Shown: positions 26,401-40,079 of the stretch, piece by piece | How the letters are laid out: every line of letters starts with the position of its first letter | How positions within the stretch are numbered: position 1 is the first letter of the stretch | Assembly: GCA_013396655.1 (NCBI GenBank) | Contig: WBMV01008221.1 | Coordinates: 929,905-993,904 of the forward strand | DNA from: Campylorhamphus procurvoides | Taxonomy: Eukaryota > Chordata > Aves > Passeriformes > Dendrocolaptidae | DNA: 64,000 bases | Reading direction: 5' to 3' | Notes under the pieces: model-generated | Told to the model about the DNA's origin: nothing | What the model saw: the letters and a program-made list of their open reading frames with translations, nothing else | Database searches by the model: none | Position numbers and translations under genes: made by a program

Positions 26401-28369
26401 CTCTAATCTACAGTTTCTTTGTCTTAGTTTTTTTTAATATTATTAAAGCAAACATACTTAAATAAGAGAGATTAAACAAACACAAACTAACAATTAAGGC
26501 TACGATACAGAAATCAAGTTTCTATAATGTGGGAGGACAGATAGAAAAATTAAAATTAAATAATAAATTAAATGACTGCTTAGTTCTGCTATTTTTACTA
26601 TGAGATTTGACAACATTGCTATTTAGGAAAAGGAAAATATCTTTCTCAAATTTTGAAAACCACTTTAAATGCTGCCTGCAAATCTGCCTATAAAACTTCC
26701 CTGCACAACTTTGAGAATGTTTGGAAAGACTCTTTACAGTACAGAGCAATAAAATAAAAATGTTGCCTTAATAAATATCAGGTGATGAATAATTTTGCCC
26801 TGAGGAAAAAAATGGTTAATGCTGAATCTTAATGTTCCTCATCTAAATGCTTTTTTCTTCCTGCTAAAAACAAGTTTAGAATTAAAGCATATCACTTTAC
26901 ACATATTGCATGCATATTAGCGAGACACAGCTGCTTATGCCCTACTCTTAAGAGCCATATGATTAAGTTATGGGATATCAGATAATCCAAAGTCCCTTTC
27001 TATTGGCCACCTTTCACAGACAAAGGCTTTTTAGTTTTAAGTCCATTTAATGACAGAATGTCCAATTCCATAAATGTGTGAGTAATTCCAGTGGAACACC
27101 TGTGGCTCTCTCTGCTAGAATATAGAAGGAGAGATATAAAATGTCATTTCAGTAACATTCAGTGTCTGACTTTAGCGAAAAATATTCGCAATCAAGGCTG
27201 CCACTCCATCCCTGATGTATTCCATCATGCTCAGGTTTCCATGGTCTCAGAGAAGTAAGTGTGAGCTTACATACCATATGTGGTACCAGCCTTCCTCACA
27301 GTGGGGTGAGCTAAGGACAGAGCAGCAGTTCTCTGGTTGAAGTCACGGGTCCTGTGGACTCATTTCCACAATGGTTTGTGGGGACAGAGGCATGTGATTC
27401 TCAGCATTATTTGCAAGGGAAAAGTAAAAGTTTTCACACTATTCTTAAAGACCAAAACACCCCCCACCCCTCTCCCAAATCCTGTAATCAGCCTCATTTT
27501 CGTAGATTTTTTTTTCCTCTTATCACTTTTCTTTTTTCCCAGATATTTAAATATTATTTGAGCAGGTTTTGTACGTATACAAGTTTCCTAATGACAGGGA
27601 AGAATGGCAAACAGATTTTGGTGCATCTGGTGCAGCATCCAGAAAACCCAAGTTTTCTATTGATGTTGTTTTTGCAGTTATGACAGTGGAAATGTTATGA
27701 CCCAAATCTAACCATGGAGAGTTACATTAAAATTAATGGACTTCTTCATAGTAGCCATTCTTCAAACAGAAGCATTCAAGGAGTTAGAGTTGGATTTACA
27801 GCTAAAACATAAAGCTCAATATCGATGTTCAATTTCTGCAGGGTTAATTTTGAGAGCATGCTTAAACTGTCAGTGAATCTCAGGCTCACTGCTGCTCTCG
27901 AGGAAGGCAATGGCAAAACTCCCAGCTGACTTCAATGAGAGGAGGAGCAGACCCTGAATGGAATAAAGGAGCGGAGGAAACAACTCCATACAGAAATGGC
28001 AAGTATTCAAAGATGAGTTCATATCAGCAGAAAATACACATGCAGCCTGACAAAAATACATGAAGGGTCAGAGAAGCAACCTCTTTCTTGGGAAATCCAA
28101 AATAGCAAAGCAGAAAATCTCAGACTGAAGAGGAAGGATGATTCTGGGGACAGCTCACTGGCCTCAGCCTCTGAACATCCAGCAGGGTTCCCTGGATTAT
28201 CAAGGACTGGGATGCACAGGAAGAGGATGGCATGAGGCCACTGCACACAAACCAACCAACCAACCAACCAACAGGGGCATCAAGCAGGAGATCTGCAACC
28301 AAGACAGCTGCAAACACCAATGCACAGAGCAGCTACCAAGGATGAGAAAGATGAATAAATCAAATGAAG
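26401..28369. other. Noncoding DNA, microsatellite at 28.25 kb
   Basis: AT-rich unique sequence up to about 27860, then A/G-richer sequence leading into the LINE fossil. The part from 27860 to 28369 could be upstream LINE sequence too decayed to recognise. No gene is supported. Confidence 0.55.
28249..28272. repeat. CAAC tetranucleotide microsatellite
   Basis: About six tandem CAAC units, perfect, just upstream of the LINE reverse-transcriptase fossil. A likely polymorphic site. Confidence 0.9.
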
Positions 28370-28830
28370 CTGAGGCTCTAAAAATGCACTTTGTCAAGCA
28401 CCTACTGAAGGTGGGATGCCAGCCAGAATCTGGCAGGAAAATGCAGAAGCAAGGGGACACTAGCAAATATCTCTGGAACATCTTTGGAATCAGGGGAGGT
28501 ACCTGTGGATGGGAATACACCTATATATATATAACAGCAGCTCTAGGGAAGATCGAGGAAATTAAACACCAGTCAGCCTGATTTCAGCAGTGGGAAAGAT
28601 ATTGGAAAGACTAATCAGGGACAAAATAGGGAAAGTTATGATTTAATTAAAGATATTCAGCATGGATTCACAAAAGGGAGATCATACGTAACAAAACTAA
28701 TAGAATATTTGCAAAAAAATAACATATCACTTTCCCCCTCCCCTCAAAAAAAAAAATAAATCTCAGAGAGGAATTGAAGGAAGCCATGAACATGATTTAT
28801 GTGGGCTCTCTGAAAGGCAATGCTGTATGA
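28370..28830 (+). mobile_element. Ancient CR1/L2-clade LINE ORF2 reverse-transcriptase fossil
   Basis: A degraded reverse-transcriptase segment of a non-LTR retrotransposon. Blocks appear in the order expected for CR1-like ORF2, in shifting frames. First is a KYLWNIF stretch (28464-28484) matching the KPLSIIF block. Next is SGEVPVDGNTPIY (28490-28528), matching SGEVPEDW...TPIY. Then DRGN-stop-TPVSL (28551-28580), where a TAA at 28563 replaces the tyrosine of GNYRPVSL, followed by ISAVGKILERLIRDK. After another frame change comes QHGFTKGRS (28658-28684) with LIEY. A weaker IYVGSLK at 28795-28815 may be the decayed VYLDFSKAF motif A. Several frameshifts, small deletions and a stop show long inactivity. 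It is far more diverged than the 11 kb CR1 copy. The outer limits are uncertain. Confidence 0.82.
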
Positions 28831-31800
28831 TCCCCTAACAGGCTACAATACTGTAAGTTCTGGAGAGAGGGTGAGCTAAATAATGCATAACCAACCGGAC
28901 AGCCTATGAGGGCACGGTGCTCTGCATGTTAACAGCATGGGAGGGAGTGTGGGAGAAGATAGGTGGCCTGTCCCAAAAATCACTAGAGAAGCTGGTTTTG
29001 TTTCTTTTTCAATAGCATTCAAAAACTGGATGAAATTTATTCGAAGCAGGAAATGGAGGAGAAGTCACAGACAACATGAATGAAGGGGCAATATATAAAT
29101 AAAAAAAATCCAGCCTGCCTTTTAGTGATCAGAGGAAGTAATGGGATATGATTCAATACAGAAAAAATGTCAAGTGACATTGTGGCAAGAACAAAAGGCA
29201 GGCGTCACTCGCCGCTATCCTTAGCGGAGACAGAAGGAGCAGAAGCATGGTGAATAATTAGAAATGAAACTCTCAAAATCTTAAGCCTAGAGCCCAATGT
29301 CAGCATAAAAGGAGGCAAAAATGTTTCTGGAATTTCCAAACTGAGACACTGTACAAGATCATTCCTGCAGCATGTAATGGGGTAACAAGGAAATATTTGC
29401 AGGACTATACCCTAACTTTGGTTATGTTTGGCATTAGGATAATATCATCATCACTGGAGTATCCAAAAGTCCAAGTGACAAAGTTCTCCCAATGAGCCAA
29501 AATCCAAAGCAGCTCAGTACTCCTTAGAAGCCCAGGTAGGGAATACACAACTGCTGAAGCAGCCTCAAGTTACGGCCCTATCTAACAACATGCGAGCACG
29601 AGCCAAAGCTAAGGAAAAGCAGGCACTAATGGAATTTAAGTGGAATTTCTTTTACACAGAGACGACAGTCAATGTCATGCACAACCCAGGGCAGCATTAG
29701 CAACCTGTGGAAAAATATTACACTGTGACTCATTCAGCAGAAAAGCCAAACAGTACAATTATGTTCCTGACTTTTCATCCTTCAGTACTTTAAAACTACG
29801 AGAGCTGCTATTCAAGTGAAATATTATAAAATAAAGACTCTTAATTTGTATCATGGGCCAGGAAAGCAACATAAGTCAGCTCAAATCTGCAAATTTTCAT
29901 GCATGTAACACGTGAAAGCAGGTAACTAAGAGGTGCCACAGGGTACACAAAGAGTCACCCCACAGTGTCAAGCTGATCAGAAACCCCACTGACCAGCAGC
30001 CTCTGAAGATGTGCCATCACACCCAACTCACTTCATCTGCTTTGGTGGAGGGGTTTATTACTTCCCAAGCAAAAATATATCCAAAAAAGGGGCCTCAAGG
30101 GAATACTTTTGGTGGTATTGTTTTCCCCTTATAAACCCAGCATGAAGTTACTAGAAGAGGGAGGCCAGAAATTCTATCGCTCCAACTATCACAGAAATAA
30201 ATGGCATTTACATGTAGCAATACAGCCACAGTGCAAGTGACAGACTGATATCTATAGCTGTCTGTAACTGACAGGACAGCCTTTCCTGCCTATACCATAA
30301 TGCATTTTTATTCTTCAATGTTTTCAGGGTTACACCTTCAGGGAGTAGCCTTAAAACCAGTGATTTGTAGTGGAAGCCACAAGAGACACCCAGTGACAAT
30401 GTCACCCTCTGCAAGCATGGTGTGATAAATACTGGAAATACATGGATTGCAAGACTGAGAGATGGATCAATACTGGGGAAAGGGAGGGTGAAGGAGGGAC
30501 ACAGAAGTAAGTTTCCCAGACTCCAGCAGCAGGACAAGGGCTCTGTGTTACAGGTGTTGTGTCCCTGGCTGTCCCACATCCACCCTTCCCTCCCTTGCTC
30601 TGTGGAAAGTCATCATCTGTTCCTAACTAGAAACACACATTATTTCTTTCCCATTCTACACATTAAAATCACCATCGTGCCACTTCATGCTGGGACATGA
30701 GGCAGATTCAGAGTGTCTTGCAGAGAGGAGAGGGAAGGAGGGGGTCCCACTGCCTGCCAGCTCACTCCTTTACTGGTTACCCAGAAACACAGGAGGGGAT
30801 GGTTTGGGCAATGCATGACAACAGTATATTTTGTTCAGAGCAAAGCAGGCATCTCCTCTGTCCACGCTCCCACCACCCATCCAGAAAAAGGTTATTATGA
30901 AATTACAGCTACGGGCACTCATATAAATAGCACTAAACTTTAATTCACAACCAAACCAAGCGCAGCGCCCCTTAATTACAACCAGACCCATGAATGTGAG
31001 GTGTCTAGAATGAAAACAAAGGGTTAAAATACCTGTCTGGATTTTTTCTTGAAAATCAGTCATTGAGAATCATCTGTCAGTAAGACAAAATTAATTACTA
31101 CATGTAAAATTGGGAAAAAAAAGCAACATAAATTTAAATATAACATAATATTACAAAAATGTTCATAAAATCCTATTGTTAATGATGCATGTTCACCTTT
31201 CTAATACCCAAACTAGCCAAGACTATTATACTCAATTTGCAATAATCAAAAAGGAGAGGAAAAGAAAGGACTTTTTTTTTTTAATTATTGTATCAAACTT
31301 TAGAAGCTTTGGAAAAAGCCTCAAATTACAGTAACTTGCAAAATTCAGTCATATTTTTTGAATACTGTTAGAGGGCTGGTGCTGAAGAAATTGCTGAAGT
31401 CTAAATGCTTAACAAAGCTAGTAAATAGAAGCCTTAACCACTTCATTCACTCAAATCAGGGCAATTATTGCATTTTTCTCTTGCAAGTATTTTACTAATT
31501 TATGCAGAGTTAGTCTTACTTAGGCATTAAATCAATTACTGGTAATATATTAAATATGTTTTTAAGTTTAACATGCAAATAGAGTTCTGTACTGAAGTTT
31601 TAAGGCCTTTTTTGGAGATATTTGTACGTGTTTACATTAAAAGGGCTTTAAAAATTTGGCAGCAAACAGATGCATAAGTTTCTTAGAGAAGAGGCACAAA
31701 CCTCCCACACACCCCAGGCCAGCAAGCCACTTCCCCTGAGCAGCACCCAGATGCTGCAGGAATCAAAGGCAAGAACCAGGAGAAACACCTCCCATCTCCA

Positions 31801-33167
31801 AAAAGAGGTTAAAAAATATACATATCCTAGCCAGCATACTATGTGGAGTGCTGCCTCCAGCTGGGATAATTATTCAATTAATAAAAATTAAAAGAAGAAG
31901 AAGAAAAAAAAGGCAGCCTCTTGCTGTAACAGAGATGTGACATTTCCACCTCCTCCAGAGTTTCTCCATTTTGCCACTCTTGACACACAGCCCTGCACCC
32001 CTCCTTGAGAGCAGCAGTTTGGTTACACGAGCCTGACTGTGACTCCAGCCTTGTACTCGTGTTCTGACAAGCACCGATCAACTCTGTCCTATTTGATTCC
32101 TCTCCCAGTACGGCTGATTCCCTTTCCCTTGTCCCCACACCCTCAGCACATGGTGCTGCATCTGACCTGTGTGAGGTGTCACTCTCTGCACCGGGGTGCT
32201 GGCAGGGGGATGATGAGAGTGGGACACTCAAGGCTGACCACCTTGTATCAGCTCTCAACATGAGCCCTTGAGACATCCCATGTGAATACCAAAAGCTACC
32301 AGGATTTTAAGGAGTAAGCTCAGCAGAAGCTGGCTACATTAACCCCTGTGAGACACTGCTGGGTGCCTCCCTCATGTGAGGCTGAGCAGCCTTTTTATTG
32401 TGGTTTCAAAAAGAAGTCCTTGGTAGTGTGTAGTGCAAGTCCAGCAGGTACCTGCCTCAGAATAACTCCATCAGAACCCTGGATATGCAGAGCTCCTATT
32501 GGTAGGGAAAAAGGTATGAAAAGAAAAAAAAAAGAAATTGAAGGACTGCTGAATTTCGTAAAAACCTTAAAAAATAATAATCAAAGTGTACAAAACCACC
32601 AAATAGTTCCCTGCAATCATGGGATACCCTCCAGCTGACTGACAGGGTGCCACTGGTTTCCACCCTGGACCCAAGCAGGTATCAAAGTATGGAGCCTTAC
32701 AGCTGGAAGGGCAAGGCATGGCCACAGCATCTGCTCTGACAAACATAAACAGCACAAAGTTCTTCCCTGAGGGTGCAACACCTCCATGTTTCCCTCCATA
32801 AAACCTTCATTAACAAAAAAAAAAAAATCTTAAAAAACAACAGCTAACTCAAAAGAAGCCCTGTGTTAACAAGGCAGAAAGTTGGGGGTGTTCACACAGC
32901 AGGGCAGTTTCGAGGAAGCGACTCACTCCCAGCTGGACCAGCACCAAGCATATCACTAGTTCCTACTTGGACCCAATTTACTCAACCAAGAAAGCTGAGA
33001 CTGCAAATTGCTATTAAGAATTGGAAGGAAAAAGTGTCTTTTTGTTGAAGACATGAAGGGAAAGGGGGGAATAATAAAGCAGCAGAAAATGGGGATTGGT
33101 TGCCAAACTGGAAAAATCAATTATTCTACTGAACAACAGTAGTGACAAATATAGCTGCCTCTACTCC

Positions 33168-33183
33168 CTCCTCCTCCTCCTCC
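33168..33183. repeat. CTC trinucleotide repeat
   Basis: Five tandem CTC units. A simple repeat. Confidence 0.85.
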
Positions 33184-33518
33184 ATTGAACAAATTGTTAA
33201 AAGAACCAACAATCTGTTGAACGACAACCCCCGGTATGGTGTCATCATTTAAAAAGTGAACACAGAAAAGGTCTTGTTAAAAAGGAGGCACAAAGCTCCA
33301 GACACAATTTTGGATTCACCCTCAGTGAATCCCTGCGTTCGTTTTGTTGAGTTTAAAGCAGCCATTCTGAACCGGGTGTTTGATCATATCAATGCAAATA
33401 AATGCTTGAAAAGCACCCAAAACAGCCCAGATCAGGACAACAGTGTTTGGACTCATTCCATCTAACTTCAAATTCCCACACTCACTTAGCCCCCCACCTA
33501 AGATCATCTTCCCTTGGC

Positions 33519-33534
33519 TTTTTTTTTTTTTTTT
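33519..33534. repeat. Poly-T run, 16 bp
   Basis: An uninterrupted run of about 16 T. Homopolymer length is the base class most likely to be mis-called in an assembly. Confidence 0.8.
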
Positions 33535-35729
33535 AAACCCCATATAACAGCATTGTCTTTGGTCCAATTATTGCACTTTTAAATGCAAAATGAGGTTTCA
33601 AAACCAGCTGATAAATGCTTCTCTTCAAGCAGGATGAATAAAAACCTGGTGGTGACACACCGGCTTGGCAGCATTGTGGAGCAAGGTCCTGCGGGTTTCT
33701 TTGGATGAAACGCTCCTGCCTTAGAGGCAGACAAAGGAAAATAGTGGGAATTTTTGTTTGGTGCCATGTTGGTGATTAGGGTAGTGTTGAACCAAATCAG
33801 AGGTAACTAAAGCAAGGCTGTAGCACAGGGGGCTGAGGTTTGGCTTGCACAGGACAGGTGCTGGGAGTGAGGGGTACTTGATGGGCAGCAGCAGGGCTGG
33901 GGACCCACAGGCACCTGCAGCAGTGGGGCCCAGCCCTTTCCATTTCTTTAAATAAGTTTTACATCTTCACTGCTAAAGCAGTGAAATATAAGGGATGCAA
34001 TGCCAAGAGATAACGGGTATTTCCAAGATAAGCCAGAAAAGTGATGTGCCATGCCAGGAGAAGACCATGGCCAACACACCATTACAGCAGCTTCTGGTTT
34101 GGCCATCTCAGGCCACCAAGTTTTTTAACATTTCCAGCCCATGGCAGCTGGGTTTACATGTCATGAGATCCTGTTTTATTGGAAGACAAGCTTCAAAGCT
34201 GTCTTTACACTTGTACTCTCAGGCACTTACTACAAGGAATGTACCCATGCCAATACACTTTGGTTGCCAAACTGATAAAATAATGCTGGACACCATTTTT
34301 GCTTTCTTTTCCTTGTCAGATGAATACATTAAAAAAACATGCTAAAAATCTAAAAATCTTAATAGCTGTTAAGCATTCAGCAGATGGTACCATCTAGACC
34401 CAGCTAATTCAAGGCCAAGCAGTCTAAATCCCGGTTGCAGGCAAGAAATAAAATTTAATAGTGACAAATAGGGGGAGAAAACAAAGACTTGAGAGAATTG
34501 AGGGGATCATCCATTCCTTTTGGTTGGGAAAAAAAGGGCAATTACTATGCTTGAAGGCTGAAGATTTGACCAATGTGCCAACAAGAAAACTGAACTTGAT
34601 TCTGATCTAATGTGCAAAAGTGCCATTTAGGGAGTCATGTCCAATTTACAAAGGGGTAAAGGGATCCAAGCCAGGCTTAATTCTACCTTTGCTCCACAAG
34701 AAATACCTTTAAAATGTTAAATATTAAGAATTGAAGCTGTTTCAAAAATATTTATCTTAAGAAAATACACCATAGCTGAACCATGCACAGAAACTGCTAT
34801 TTTCTGTTAATACTTTTAAAGCAATTTTTTTAATTCTTTCTAATGAGGAGAGTTACTTTTTGTGGAGGAAAGCACAGCAAAACTGAAAAAAAGAGAATGA
34901 TTCCTGAGTACAAAGTGCAATGAAAGGCTGTATATGCTTTTCATGTAAGCATACATTATGCCTTCCATATTGTTTAAACTTGCTCATCACTGAACTGCTC
35001 TACATGTAACTAAATTAAAAATGGCTCAATGCTAACAAAACATAGCAAATTAAGACAGAATCAGGTCAGACTTCTGTTTGAATTATCTAACTGAGTCTCT
35101 AACCTGGCACAGTATTTGGCCACAGTCAAAAATACATTAAATACACACAAGCACATATATACATACACATATGTATGCCTCTGAGTGTGAACAAACATTA
35201 AAAAAACCCCAACCAACAAAAAAAAAAGGACAAAATGCACAGGAGGCAAAATCCGTGTGCCAAGGGTGTAAGGAGTGGAAAAGTGGACACATTCAGTCCA
35301 AGAATTCTTAATTTTGGGTACAATCAGAACCACCAAAAAAACCCTCAAAGAAACCCACACTGAGATGCGAGATGAAGCATTTGCATCTTTAGATACCTGA
35401 TTTGATCCTGTCTTCAGGTAGGCAGACACCAGCTCAAATACTTAGAGACTGTGTGAAATTATAGACAGAAATCACAATAAAAAAAATGCTAAAGGCAGTG
35501 ACCAGACTAAAAGGTTCATTGCAAGGAGAAGGTAGTAATACTGCACATTAATGAAAGCCTGGACCTATCACCTACTGTAATAATTACCATGCTAATAAGG
35601 GGGGCTGCCTGAGTTTGTGGGTTTTGGCATTCCCATTACTACCAGAAATTCAAACACTGTATGTGTAACATAAATGAAAAGATTCTCACCTTAATGCTGT
35701 GCAGAAGAAATAAATTATGTTTGATTTTC

Positions 35730-35746
35730 TTTTTTTTTTTTTTTTT
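35730..35746. repeat. Poly-T run, 17 bp
   Basis: A run of about 17 T preceded by pyrimidine-rich bases. No recognisable retroposon on either side. Confidence 0.8.
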
Positions 35747-36795
35747 CATTTTCACTTTTAAATTTCCTTTGACTGGGTGAACCTCAGGCTATAGAAATGC
35801 ACACAGGCAGTGTAGCTACACAGATCCCAGCATACAAATGTCTTCTGTGCAGGAAACACATCAACACTAATCCATTTTCTGTACAAAATGTAAAACTTCA
35901 CATGTTCTCTTCAAGCTCATTACTGACTAGTATCTTAAGCTTGTCAAGTGTTTTAAAGGAGCTTTCCAAGAGAAGTTTGTTAAGCATATGGTAAGCTCGT
36001 CCAGTCCATATGACTGGTTGAGCATCGACCACTACTGTTGATACAGTTTCCCTCAATATTATGACAGTATTTGTCAATGAAAATTAAATTGCTGTCAAAC
36101 TTTTCCCACTAAACTTACAGCACAACACTTGGAGAGAGCCAGCTTCATGACTCAAGCCAATAAGGCCGCTTCTAAATACTCCTCTGTTTTACCCGTTTGT
36201 GGAAAATTCCCTGTGGCTTTATTTCTGACTTTTGCAATAACCTATAAAGGCTTTCCAGTGCTTTCTCTGAAAAAATTCTGTGAAGCCATCTTTAATATAT
36301 TTACTGTTTTTTTCTTATATTGTGTGAAAATCACACACGACAATATCTGGGCAATCTGTAAGGGCAGGTGCTTACAGACTGTAGAATGGGCAACGATGCT
36401 GTGCCAAACTTGAGGAACACACATGGATGCAGTGCATCCTGTTTGTGTACACAAATTTCTGCTGAAGTTCATATTTTGAGGACCAGAGAAGAATAACATA
36501 ATAAGAAAGCATAACAACAAACAAACAAACCCCAAAAATAAATCCAACAGGTTCAAAACTAACAATCACAATTTTACTATATTTGAAATCATTCCAAGGA
36601 GTCAGTTGGCAAAATGTTGCATATTTTAAACAAACATACTGCAGGTTTCTTCTTCACCTTTTAATTTTGTTTTCAAATGCTAACAAACAATCCCCCAAAT
36701 AAAATATAAGTTCCCTAAGAAATTACTCCAGTGAAGCCTGTTTCTTAATCAAATTTTAAAAAAAAAGGCAGCTTTATAGCTATTTATAGGGTTTG

Positions 36796-36810
36796 TTTTT
36801 TTTTTTTTTT
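36796..36810. repeat. Poly-T run, 15 bp
   Basis: An uninterrupted run of about 15 T. No associated retroposon was recognised. Confidence 0.8.
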
Positions 36811-39800
36811 AATATCACATTAAAAAAAGGTGTAATAGAAGATGCCAACAGTGAATAAGCAGTCTGGGAAGAAAAAAACAATATTGACGAGTACACCAAG
36901 AACAACATGGCATTAATTGCAGCAAGTAAGGAAAGACAGTTAGACAGTTGCCATTTTTAGTTAGTGTTTTACCATCTCACTTCTATATGTGAGTCTGGTC
37001 TCACCTACCAACACAGGAAAATACTTATAAGATTGATATATATGATAATTCTGGAATTGTGCTTCTTTGCCAGCATTCTCCTTGTCTCTCCAGAGCACAT
37101 TTCTCTTCAGACAATGCAGCCAGCACCTCAGGACCATCAAATCAGTGCTATGTGACACCTGCTGAAAGGTGCACCACCAAAGTTTAGAAACCACCCAAGT
37201 GTGGGCCAGGCAGACCCCACCAAGGGCAGCCCAGGGCATGCCCAACACCTGCCATAGGTGATTTTCAGAAGGCAGGAAAAGCCAAGCTGCCAACCTCCCC
37301 CGGGTGGATGGGAGTCATACTGGGTCTGCTGGAGTGGATTCCCAGTGCCTGGGCATGCTGGTCTGAGAGATGCTGCCTTTCTGAGCCCAGCACCAGATGG
37401 GGCAGCTCCAAACCCAGGGACCACCTCACCCTTGGACTTTTGTCTGTGACTCCCACTGTGTTACTAAAACAGCCCTACTCAAACAGATGGGCATTCGTTC
37501 CATCCAGATGCAGCAGACAGCAAATACCTTACGTTTCCATGGTCTTCCACAACCAGGGGCTTCAGTTTGATGTTTCTACCCTTACAGATCAGGTACATGT
37601 GAGAATATTGATGCAGTAGAAAATCAGATGTCAAGATGCTTTTCTCTTTTCTAATCTGGGGCTGCAGAAATATAAATCAGCAGCAGTGAAGCTTCTCTTC
37701 TTTAGGGATCTTTTTGTAAGGGACAGGGGATAGTGCTCAAGGTCATTGCCTTTGGTGTTTTTGACGAAATTATTTGTCTGCTCTTAAATTCAATGGGCAA
37801 TTTCAGTTGCAGCCACTTCCAGAAGCCTAAATTTGGCAGTTTGTAATACTTAGTCAGTCTGTTGGGAAGGCAGCAATGTCCCTAAAATACAGATATGGAA
37901 TTAAAATATGGAGCAGAACAATGACTCTATTTGTCTCCTATATGGAGACACATACACAGAGATTACTCAGATGGAAAAAGGGATATAAGAAGAATCCCAG
38001 AAATGACAAGTGCACATTAAGCATCATCATGTTTTAGATGGAGATATTTCTTTGAGAAATTATTTGCAACTCTGAGCTGTACCTCTGCAGCACACACATG
38101 GCTTGGGTATGATGAGCAATTGGAGCAGAGACTAGCTGGAGACTCTAGCAGAGAAAAATGGGAGAAGGCTGATACATATCTATGTTCAAAGGTGATAATG
38201 TCACTCTGGCCCATCACAATTTCAGTAGGCTGATGGTGGAATTTAAGCCTCTCTCATATCGAGTACACAAAGAGGTACATCTTGGCAGTATAACAAAAGC
38301 CAATGTGGGTGGCAAGGTAGCTGCAAATTTAAGCATGAATGCTCTGGATGTGGGGGCTTGCACCTGATTACCAGATGCTTCAAGCAGATGGCCAGGGAGA
38401 GGAGAGAACAAGGCTCATGGTTGCTTTGATAGGGTTACAAAAAGCACCAAAACCAGAAAACAGAAAAAAAGAAAACTTCCCTGACTGCACAAGGTATCAG
38501 ATCAACAGGGCCACTGAGACACAGCCCACTCTACACCAGATTGGAAAGGTGAGTCCCAGAATCAGACTGGTGGTTCCATATTAGCAGCAAAGCTCATTGA
38601 AATGGGGTTGGGCTGAGGGGAGATTAAAAAAAAAAAATATTACCACTTTGTGGAATAGAGGGTTGCTATTTAAGCACGTATTCTTGAGGTTTTAATCCTT
38701 GGAGGAGTTCTTCCCATAGGAAGCATTGCACTGGTGTATCATTTGGTATGTGTGGCAGTCAATATAGGCTTTGGTTTTGGGGCTGTGAATGATTTGTGGG
38801 AATGAGTCCCTACAATAGTCAGAAGTGCCAGGGCTAGTTTTAAAAAAAAAACAAACAAACAAAACTGGAATTATAATGGAAAAAACATTTTGTTCATTTT
38901 CCTGGAGGATAGTTACAAGGTTTTGAGAAACAGCATTTCATCATCACACAACAAGAGAGTACAAATTTGAGAATTTGACTCTCCTTCACCCTGATGAGTA
39001 ACCAGACACACGTCAGCTGAGCAATCGGTGTAGTAGGACATCTGATCCTGCCTCAGGACCATTTGACAGGGCACTGACAAACCACAGATGTGGTTGGTAT
39101 AGGGGACAGGGCACCTCCAAAGACAGCCAAGAGCCTTCCTGCCCTGATGTCCCTACCAGTGCAATGAGGGAGAGGGTTACAGCACTGGTGTAGACCACGG
39201 GTAACCGGTGACCTGAGAGCATTAAAAATCTGTGTTCATCACATTTCTCGGGAGGAGGTGGCTTCAGCTGGGCATCTTGGCTAACCTCCCACTCTGATCA
39301 CCGCACCCTGCCAGCTCCGCTGCTGTCCTTTTGGTTTAGCATTTTATTCTCCAAAACCCCTTCCCAGTATTTCCGGGGAGCACACAGGATGGAGAGCATG
39401 CTCTCTGTATGTGCCACCAATATCCAAAATGGTTCTTCCATGCCAAGGGCTACAGAAACATGTGACACAGATGGAAACATCTCACTGAGCACCCAAATAC
39501 AGCATCCAGCTGACACAATCCCCATGGACCCTGAAAGGCAATGGGTCCAGGTCCTCATTCAAAAACACATCAGATTCCTGCTGTCAGCCTCCACAAAACC
39601 TGCATCTACACCAAGATAACGATTCTTTTATTGGTTATTGCATGTTAAAAATACCTAACCTGCTGCAATGGAAAGTCAGAACTGTTGTTAGAAGCAATAA
39701 AAGGTGGTGGCATGTTGCCTGCATGACTGCCAAGCCCAAAAGCCCAAGCTTTCACCTTTCTGGTGGTGACAAACAACAGCCAAGAGGTTTGGGGTATCCA

Positions 39801-40079
39801 GGCAGGGATGTGCAGACTCACTCTAAGGAGACTCTCAGTGGGAGCTGCCACTCCCTCAATCACAAAAATGCACATCCTACCCCTGATAAAGGAATGCCTT
39901 ATTTGATGTTCAACAGCCAAACAGGCATTTTTCTAGGGGACCAAGAGGCACAGTCCCCTCTGCCACCCCACACTGCCCGCTGGCACTCAGGAGGAGGCAG
40001 AAAGGTCGACACAGGGAGAAGAAAGGAGAATCTCACTCACTGTGGTCTCTCCTCCTCAGTGTGTTAATCATTGCAGCAC

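Larger units (their letters stand above)
28831..35000. other. Noncoding DNA, possible decayed LINE tail then unique
   Basis: 28831-29700 is purine-rich and could hold further unrecognisable LINE sequence. KNWMKFIRSRKW-like residues near 29019-29055 faintly resemble the RT segment after motif A, but too weakly to call. The rest is unique AT-rich DNA. A-rich runs occur near 31280, 31895, 32525 and 32815. Open frames up to 132 codons (31878-32276, minus) overlap others and show no domain. No gene is supported. Confidence 0.6.
35001..40079. other. Noncoding DNA, nothing recognised
   Basis: Mostly AT-rich unique sequence, with a GC-richer zone at 37130-37440 carrying overlapping short frames on both strands. 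Homopolymers at 35730 and 36796 are listed separately. ACAA/CAAA runs occur at 36519-36532 and 38838-38868. No gene, RNA gene or transposon was recognised. Confidence 0.65.

Noticed and set aside
28138..28581. 147-codon plus-strand open frame
   Set aside because: It crosses the CAAC microsatellite and enters the LINE fossil in one of its shifted frames. Its middle part matches decayed RT.
28908..28931. EGTVLCML residues resembling the QGSVLGPLLF motif of LINE RT
   Set aside because: It is too short, and its position conflicts with the weak WMKFIRSRK match at 29.03 kb, which should precede it in ORF2.
31840..31880. GTGCTGCCTCCAGCTGGGA resembling CR1
   Set aside because: A short match with no flanking support and no 3' tail.
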